Assembly: GCA_902761035.1 (NCBI GenBank)
Contig: CACWIW010000008.1
Span: 1-64,000 of the forward strand
From: an uncultured bacterium
Lineage (GTDB): Bacteria; Verrucomicrobiota; Kiritimatiellia; RFP12; UBA1067
Length of the DNA: 64,000 nt
Direction of reading: 5' to 3'
In this document: piece after piece, positions 59,627 through 64,000 of the stretch
Numbering within the stretch: the stretch's first letter is position 1
Layout of the letters: every line of letters starts with the position of its first letter
The notes under the pieces: generated by a model
What the model was told of the DNA's origin: nothing
Databases searched by the model: none
What the model saw: only the letters and a program-made list of their open reading frames with translations
Position numbers and translations under genes: made by a program

Positions 59627-61072
59627 TCAAAAACCAAGCAATTTCCGAGCAGGGACAATCGCATCAAAAAATCCCGTTCCCTCCACGGATGGGGCAAGAC
59701 GGCCGTCATAGACAAGAACCGGACGAGGTGTCACCCCAGACCGCAGCGGAAGGCACGCGATTTTCCGCCGTACCTCGTCTTCGATTTCGGGGCCAATCTC
59801 TTTCTGCCTCTTTATTTCAACAACGTATGCCGTCCGCGCTGTCTGGATCAACAGATCAACCTGGCAGCCGGCTTTCTTTCCCGAAGCCCCGTTGCGCATA
59901 TTGCGATACGGCGCTACGGATTCGACAATCGCGCCGCCGATGTGGAGATGGGGAATCAACGACATCGCGTTATTGACGATGAGATTCTCGAATTGAAGCC
60001 CCATCACCGCCTGCCACTCCGGGAGATTCTCGACCGACTGGTACCGATACGTGCCGAGCGCGATCTCATGTTTATGCGGTGCCATGTACTTCAGATAGAA
60101 ACGCGTATAATTGTCCTTCAGCCGATACTTTGACACACGGGCGAGTTTGCCTGTCTGGGGATTTATCCCGACATCGTCGGCTATGAAACCGCCCTCGCAG
60201 AGGGCGCGCAGATTCGCGGACAGATGCCCGTTGCGCGGAATCCCGAGACGGCGGGAAATCTCATCTCCCGTCAACGGCCCCGTACCGAGCGCGCCTAGGA
60301 TGGACTTCCTGACTTCATTTTCCGGGCTAAAAAGCGGATTGAATATCGAATCAAAGTCCTGGAACAGCTGCCCCGACTTCATGAAACACATCCGCCGAAT
60401 GTTTTCCGCCGCATCCAGTCCCGGATCGACCTCCTCCAGATAACGCGGCACGCCGCCCGTGACGGACAACACGTCCAATATCTCGCGTGAGGAAATCCTG
60501 TTCGCGGCATCGCCCCAGAACTGCACACATTCGTTGAGCGACAACTCCGGCAACACATAGTCACGCGAGAACCTACCAGCAAAACCCGTACTGTCAAGCA
60601 GGTTCTCCTTAATCCATGCCGACACGCTGCCGCAGATTACGAGAATCAATTTGTCGTGCCGATGAAAATACCGCTCCCACGCTTTTCTCAACATGCTTGG
60701 AAATAGAGGATTGTATCCGCCCATCCAAGATATCTCGTCTAGAACGACAACCGTGCGCTTTGTGTCGTCTATGTAATGATCTAGCCAAAAAAAAGCGTCT
60801 GTCCAGTTCTTGAGCGTCAAAAGAGGTGTCTGCGTCTCGCGCGCAAGGGAAGCCGCGAAACCTTCAAGCTGGTCCTGGTCCGTCATGTTCTTTTCTGGAG
60901 CAAGACCTTCTATCTCAATGTAACGCTCTGCTGTCCGGCGCGAAAATTCCCTAAAAAGAGTAGATTTGCCGATTCTTCTCCGTCCCCTGCAAGCCACGAT
61001 GGAAGATGTGCGCTTCCTCCAAAGCGACTCCAGATCATCGAGAAAATCGCGTCTTCCTATGAATTTATCCAT
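59627..61072 (-). CDS. AAA ATPase with HTH and PD-(D/E)xK-like tail (DUF234 type)
   Basis: A 481-residue archaeal-type ATPase. The P-loop is CRGRRRIGKSTLFREF, Walker B is VVVLDEISWMGGYNP, and sensor-like VICGSVSAWIKENLL follows. A winged helix (GPLTGDEISRRLGIPRNGHLSANLRAL) leads to a C-terminal nuclease-like pattern QVDLLIQTARTAYVVEIKRQK, as in the DUF234 family. These genes are widespread, often mobile, and their function is unknown. Start 61072 follows GAGGAAAT. Confidence 0.85.
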   Translation of the reverse strand: MDKFIGRRDFLDDLESLWRKRTSSIVACRGRRRIGKSTLFREFSRRTAERYIEIEGLAPEKNMTDQDQLEGFAASLARETQTPLLTLKNWTDAFFWLDHYIDDTKRTVVVLDEISWMGGYNPLFPSMLRKAWERYFHRHDKLILVICGSVSAWIKENLLDSTGFAGRFSRDYVLPELSLNECVQFWGDAANRISSREILDVLSVTGGVPRYLEEVDPGLDAAENIRRMCFMKSGQLFQDFDSIFNPLFSPENEVRKSILGALGTGPLTGDEISRRLGIPRNGHLSANLRALCEGGFIADDVGINPQTGKLARVSKYRLKDNYTRFYLKYMAPHKHEIALGTYRYQSVENLPEWQAVMGLQFENLIVNNAMSLIPHLHIGGAIVESVAPYRNMRNGASGKKAGCQVDLLIQTARTAYVVEIKRQKEIGPEIEDEVRRKIACLPLRSGVTPRPVLVYDGRLAPSVEGTGFFDAIVPARKLLGF

Positions 61073-61095
61073 ATTTCCTCCAAAAAGATAGTTGA

Positions 61096-61104
61096 ATTAT
61101 AGCA
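61096..61104 (-). promoter_or_regulatory. Promoter of the ATPase gene
   Basis: TGCTATAAT on the minus strand, about 25 bp before the ATPase start. Confidence 0.5.
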
Positions 61105-61132
61105 TAGCGTATCGCTCCCGTCAATCACTTTC

Positions 61133-61217
61133 GGGCGCGAGTTTGGCATTTTCCAAATCCGCGCCCTGAAGCAACATGCAATCAAGGCGCGAGATTGGCA
61201 CTTTCCAAATCCGCGCC
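61133..61217. repeat. Two copies of a 32-34 bp imperfect palindrome
   Basis: Copies at 61133-61166 and 61186-61217 share GGCGCGAG arms, TTTCCAAATCCGCGCC on the right side and a TGGCAN(T)TTTCCA centre. They lie upstream of the ATPase promoter and could be operators or REP-type elements. Confidence 0.8.
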
Positions 61218-61325
61218 ATGAGATCAACCATCTTCCGCCCACGCAAGATGCCAGAGGCCAGAGGCCAAAGTGAAATCACGCGCGACGATTGCTTGCCGCC
61301 GTCAACATTCTGTTCATGTCCACTC

Positions 61326-64000
61326 TCATCTGATCACCAACCGCGCCATCACGGCGTCGTGGTCGCTCGGGTGGATGCCGTCAGGACGCTCGTTGCACGT
61401 GACGTGCCTCAGCACGCGCACGTTGCCCGTCGCGAAGATGAAGTCGATGAGACAGACGTTGCTCGGCCTGTACCCGCTGAACGTGAAGAGCGGTCCTTCG
61501 TGCGGCGTCTCGCTCCTGAGGCGCGTGTCGTAGAGCGTGTGCAGCACGGCGGCAATCGGCCCGCCGATCGTCTCGGGGTCGTCGATGACGGGGCCGCCGC
61601 CAGCCTCGAGACGTGTACGGTCTTCCGCCGGGACGTGCTTGTAGTGCGCGTTCATGTCGCCCGTGAGGAAGACGGTCTCGCCCTGCGAGAGGCGGCGCAT
61701 TTCCGAGAGGATAATCCTCATGCCATTCACGCGCGCCTCGTTGCTGATGTGGTCGAGGTGCGTGTTGTAGTAACGGAACTTCCGGCCCGTGCGCTTGTCG
61801 CGGAAAAGTCCCCACGTGCAAATGCGCGGGCAGGCCGTATTCCACGACACCGACCCCGGCTCGCGCGGCGTCTCGGAAAGCCAGAAGGTGTCCGTGTCCA
61901 GGCACTCGAACCGGTCCTTGCGATAGTAGATGGTCATTGACTCGCCCTTGTCCTCCGGCAGACGCCCGATGCCGATACGCCCCCAGCCATCGCCCAACGC
62001 CTCGTCGAGGTATTTCCTCTGCTTGGGCGCAAGCTCCTGCATGCCCACGATGTCGAAACGACGGTTGTTGATCACCTGGACGACGTACGGGAAACGGTTG
62101 GACCAGAAATGGTTTTCCGTATCCGACGGACTCGGACAGCGGATGTTGAACGACGCGAGGTTGAAGGCGTCCTCTTCGTCGCTCGCCCGAGCCTTCTCCT
62201 TGAGCGGGGCATAGACGCCCGTCTTCGCCTTGTCGCGCGAGGCGTACTTCTTCCACATCGCCCCGTCGCGGAGCATCGGCATATACACGCCGCCGATCAC
62301 GCTGCGCCCGATGAAGTGGACGTACTTCGAGTTGTGGGTCCAGTACCAGTCGGAGAACGCCACGCGGCTCGGCGTCTCGTTGGCGAAGCGATAGACGCGG
62401 TCAACGATGGCGTCGAAACATTCGCGGCGGTCGGTGAACGCGGCGCACCAGAGCTCCCAGTCGGTTTTCGTCCAGAGCTTGCGGTTGTCGAGCGGCAGAC
62501 CGAAGGGTCGTGCGAGACGGCAGTAGGCGTTGGCCTCCGCGTCGAACACGGACTGCGGGAAGAGCCCGAGGCCGAGCACGCGGTCCCACACGAGGTTGTA
62601 CTTCATTGACCATGTGCCGGGACGGTCGTAGGCGAGACGGTACGCGCCCTCGGCACCGCCCTTCGCAGCCTCCATCCACTTCGGCACCATGTCCTTCGCC
62701 ATCTTGCCGTACTTCTCGGCGACCTCATCATGGCCAAGCGCCTCCGCGAGGCGGGCGTAGCAGGCGAGGGCGATGATGGACTTCGCGGCAAGATTTGCGT
62801 TGTGCGCGAGGTGTCCCGCAAAGTCGTCCGTGCAGAGCTGGTTGCCGGGGTCGAAGCCGAACCTCTCAAGGTACTCCGCCCACTTGGTGACGGTGGGCCA
62901 CCAGTACGACGCGAACTCGGCCGTGCCTTCGATCTGCGCGAGTGCCGCGAGGCAGATGATCATGTTGCCGCTTTCCTCCACGGGCATGAGGAGTCCCTCT
63001 TTCTTCCCCTTCTCGCCGCCGCCATAGCGCTGCTGGTTGGCGAGGGGGTACTGTCCGAGGTCGTGCGGCGCGAACGACCACGGCCAGCGCGGATGGGAGG
63101 CGTAGACGAGAACCGGCGCGAGCATGGCACGCATGAGCGTGGGACTGACAAACAGCATCTGCGGCGACTGAGGATAGAGGATGTCCACCGTCCCGATGCA
63201 GCCGTTTGAGTCCTGCTCCTTCGAGAAATAGAGCGGCTGGTTGTTTTTGTCCGCCGCGAGCTTGCAGGCGGCGAACGTCTGGCGGTAGGCGAGGCTCGCG
63301 AGCGCCGCGTACTTCTCCCCGCCGATTTTCACAAGATCGGCGTAGAGTTCCGCGTCGAATGCATCCATTTTCTTCAGGAGCGCGGCGCGTTCCGCCTCGG
63401 CTTTCTCCAGCATGGCCGTGAAGGAAAGTCCGTCGCGACGCCACCACGCGGGGAGGTCGAGCCACGCATAACCCCAGTCGCAGCGCACGCGGTCACCGCT
63501 GTAGGCGAGCGGACGCTGCTCCTTGCACCCGATCGAGATTGCAGGCAACCCCGCCACCGTGCAGCGGTTGGTGACCATCTGCGCCTTGTCGTTGTTCGTC
63601 GCGAGCGCGGGCGAAATCGTGGCGTTGAGCTTCCACTCCTTCGCACCCTCCACGTAGGCGGTCACGTAGGTGACGGGGCGCGAGAAAACATCCAAATCAT
63701 CGGACAATTTCGCCGTAGAGAATGTGAGCGAAACTCTTAGGCCGTTGCCAGCGAAGGCATAGCGGGTTTGGAGCGGCATCACCTTCACGCCCGTCTGCGG
63801 CAGGGCGGGAATGGATTGCGGCTCGAGACCGCAGAGACGCCACGTCTTGCCGTCAGCGGTAAGCGTGATGGAGATCGGCTGATTCGCACCTGCCCAGTGG
63901 GTCGTATCCTTCTCCGTGAGCTTATCCGCCGCGCTCCACACGCTGAAGAACGGGTCACAGGAGACTAGCGGAACGGCGGGCGGACGAAACGCCGCGAACC
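61326..64000 (-). CDS. Glutaminase-like (DUF4965/DUF5127) protein fused to an exonuclease/phosphatase domain, 5' end beyond window
   Basis: The frame is open to the window edge, so the N-terminus is missing; at least 890 residues are visible. It begins FAAFRPPAVPLVSCDPFFSVW, then SAADKLTEKDTTHWAG, the usual start of GtaA-type glutaminase families. The (alpha/alpha)-rich core contains NQPLYFSKEQDSNGCIGTVD, DDFAGHLAHNANLAAKSI and GTWSMKYNLVWDRVLGL. From about 255 residues before the end an endonuclease/exonuclease/phosphatase domain follows: FNLASFNIRCP, GMQEL, YYNTHLDH, LTGDMNAHY and HPSDHDAVMA, with all key His, Asp and Asn present. The joining of the two domains is unusual. Confidence 0.85.
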   Translation of the reverse strand, partial: FAAFRPPAVPLVSCDPFFSVWSAADKLTEKDTTHWAGANQPISITLTADGKTWRLCGLEPQSIPALPQTGVKVMPLQTRYAFAGNGLRVSLTFSTAKLSDDLDVFSRPVTYVTAYVEGAKEWKLNATISPALATNNDKAQMVTNRCTVAGLPAISIGCKEQRPLAYSGDRVRCDWGYAWLDLPAWWRRDGLSFTAMLEKAEAERAALLKKMDAFDAELYADLVKIGGEKYAALASLAYRQTFAACKLAADKNNQPLYFSKEQDSNGCIGTVDILYPQSPQMLFVSPTLMRAMLAPVLVYASHPRWPWSFAPHDLGQYPLANQQRYGGGEKGKKEGLLMPVEESGNMIICLAALAQIEGTAEFASYWWPTVTKWAEYLERFGFDPGNQLCTDDFAGHLAHNANLAAKSIIALACYARLAEALGHDEVAEKYGKMAKDMVPKWMEAAKGGAEGAYRLAYDRPGTWSMKYNLVWDRVLGLGLFPQSVFDAEANAYCRLARPFGLPLDNRKLWTKTDWELWCAAFTDRRECFDAIVDRVYRFANETPSRVAFSDWYWTHNSKYVHFIGRSVIGGVYMPMLRDGAMWKKYASRDKAKTGVYAPLKEKARASDEEDAFNLASFNIRCPSPSDTENHFWSNRFPYVVQVINNRRFDIVGMQELAPKQRKYLDEALGDGWGRIGIGRLPEDKGESMTIYYRKDRFECLDTDTFWLSETPREPGSVSWNTACPRICTWGLFRDKRTGRKFRYYNTHLDHISNEARVNGMRIILSEMRRLSQGETVFLTGDMNAHYKHVPAEDRTRLEAGGGPVIDDPETIGGPIAAVLHTLYDTRLRSETPHEGPLFTFSGYRPSNVCLIDFIFATGNVRVLRHVTCNERPDGIHPSDHDAVMARLVIR

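Overview
The window is GC-rich bacterial chromosomal DNA with tightly packed, mostly minus-strand operons. The gene content fits an anaerobic, glycan-degrading member of the Planctomycetes-Verrucomicrobia-Chlamydiae group, most likely a gut Kiritimatiellota or Lentisphaerota relative. That placement is inference. It rests on the DUF5703 and DUF6259 type glycan proteins, a Feo ferrous-iron operon, a ferredoxin-thioredoxin reductase next to thioredoxin, the AmrS radical SAM protein, and many palindromic or simple repeats, some of which run into coding frames.

Left chromosomal part (1-22.2 kb): a truncated outer-membrane-barrel-like gene; a feoA-feoA-feoB-Cys-rich iron operon with a candidate operator; an EamA permease, tpiA, rsmE and a glycosyltransferase; a VOC-dhaK-dhaL-lsrF-like triose operon; a kinase, broken sodium:solute symporter and cupin lipoprotein cluster; and sbcD-sbcC.

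Central island (22.24-45.09 kb): the whole block is bounded by two direct copies of the last ~75 bp of amrS. The right copy is the intact gene end and the left copy is a displaced fragment, which is the arrangement expected of an element integrated at the 3' end of amrS. No integrase is visible. From left to right the island holds: a 3-repeat CRISPR mini-array with its own leader; a TerY-P type operon (kinase, PP2C phosphatase, TerY vWA protein, and a vWA protein fused to a NYN ribonuclease domain); a decayed array tail with a terminator; a 22-repeat CRISPR array and leader; cas2 and cas1, preceded on the same strand by three small genes and an S1-NYN-Sel1 ribonuclease-like gene; and a type III-B (Cmr) operon. 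The Cmr operon reads CARF protein, Crn2-like ring nuclease, HD-less Cas10/Cmr2, Cmr3, Cmr4, Cmr5, Cmr6, Cmr1, a REP-associated tyrosine transposase with an extra Rossmann-like domain, a Card1/Can2-like nuclease, and a second CARF protein. No cas6 was recognised. A working model is that Cmr recognises target RNA, its Cas10 makes cyclic oligoadenylate, Card1 and the CARF proteins respond, and the Crn2-like enzyme resets the signal. The phosphorylation-linked TerY-P/NYN module and the S1-NYN protein are the least explained parts and the best candidates for new biology.

Right chromosomal part (45-64 kb): amrS; tRNA-Leu(CAG) and tRNA-Glu(CTC); an AsmA-like protein with rnhB; an oxidoreductase, ferredoxin-thioredoxin-reductase-like, trxA and lepB operon; and a polysaccharide-related cluster with an SMP-30-like protein, a DUF5703 protein, a beta-helix/DUF6259 fusion, an AAA ATPase with a nuclease-like tail, and a glutaminase-like protein fused to an endonuclease/exonuclease/phosphatase domain that runs off the window. 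Most transcription units share an extended -10 promoter close to TTTGGTATAAT.
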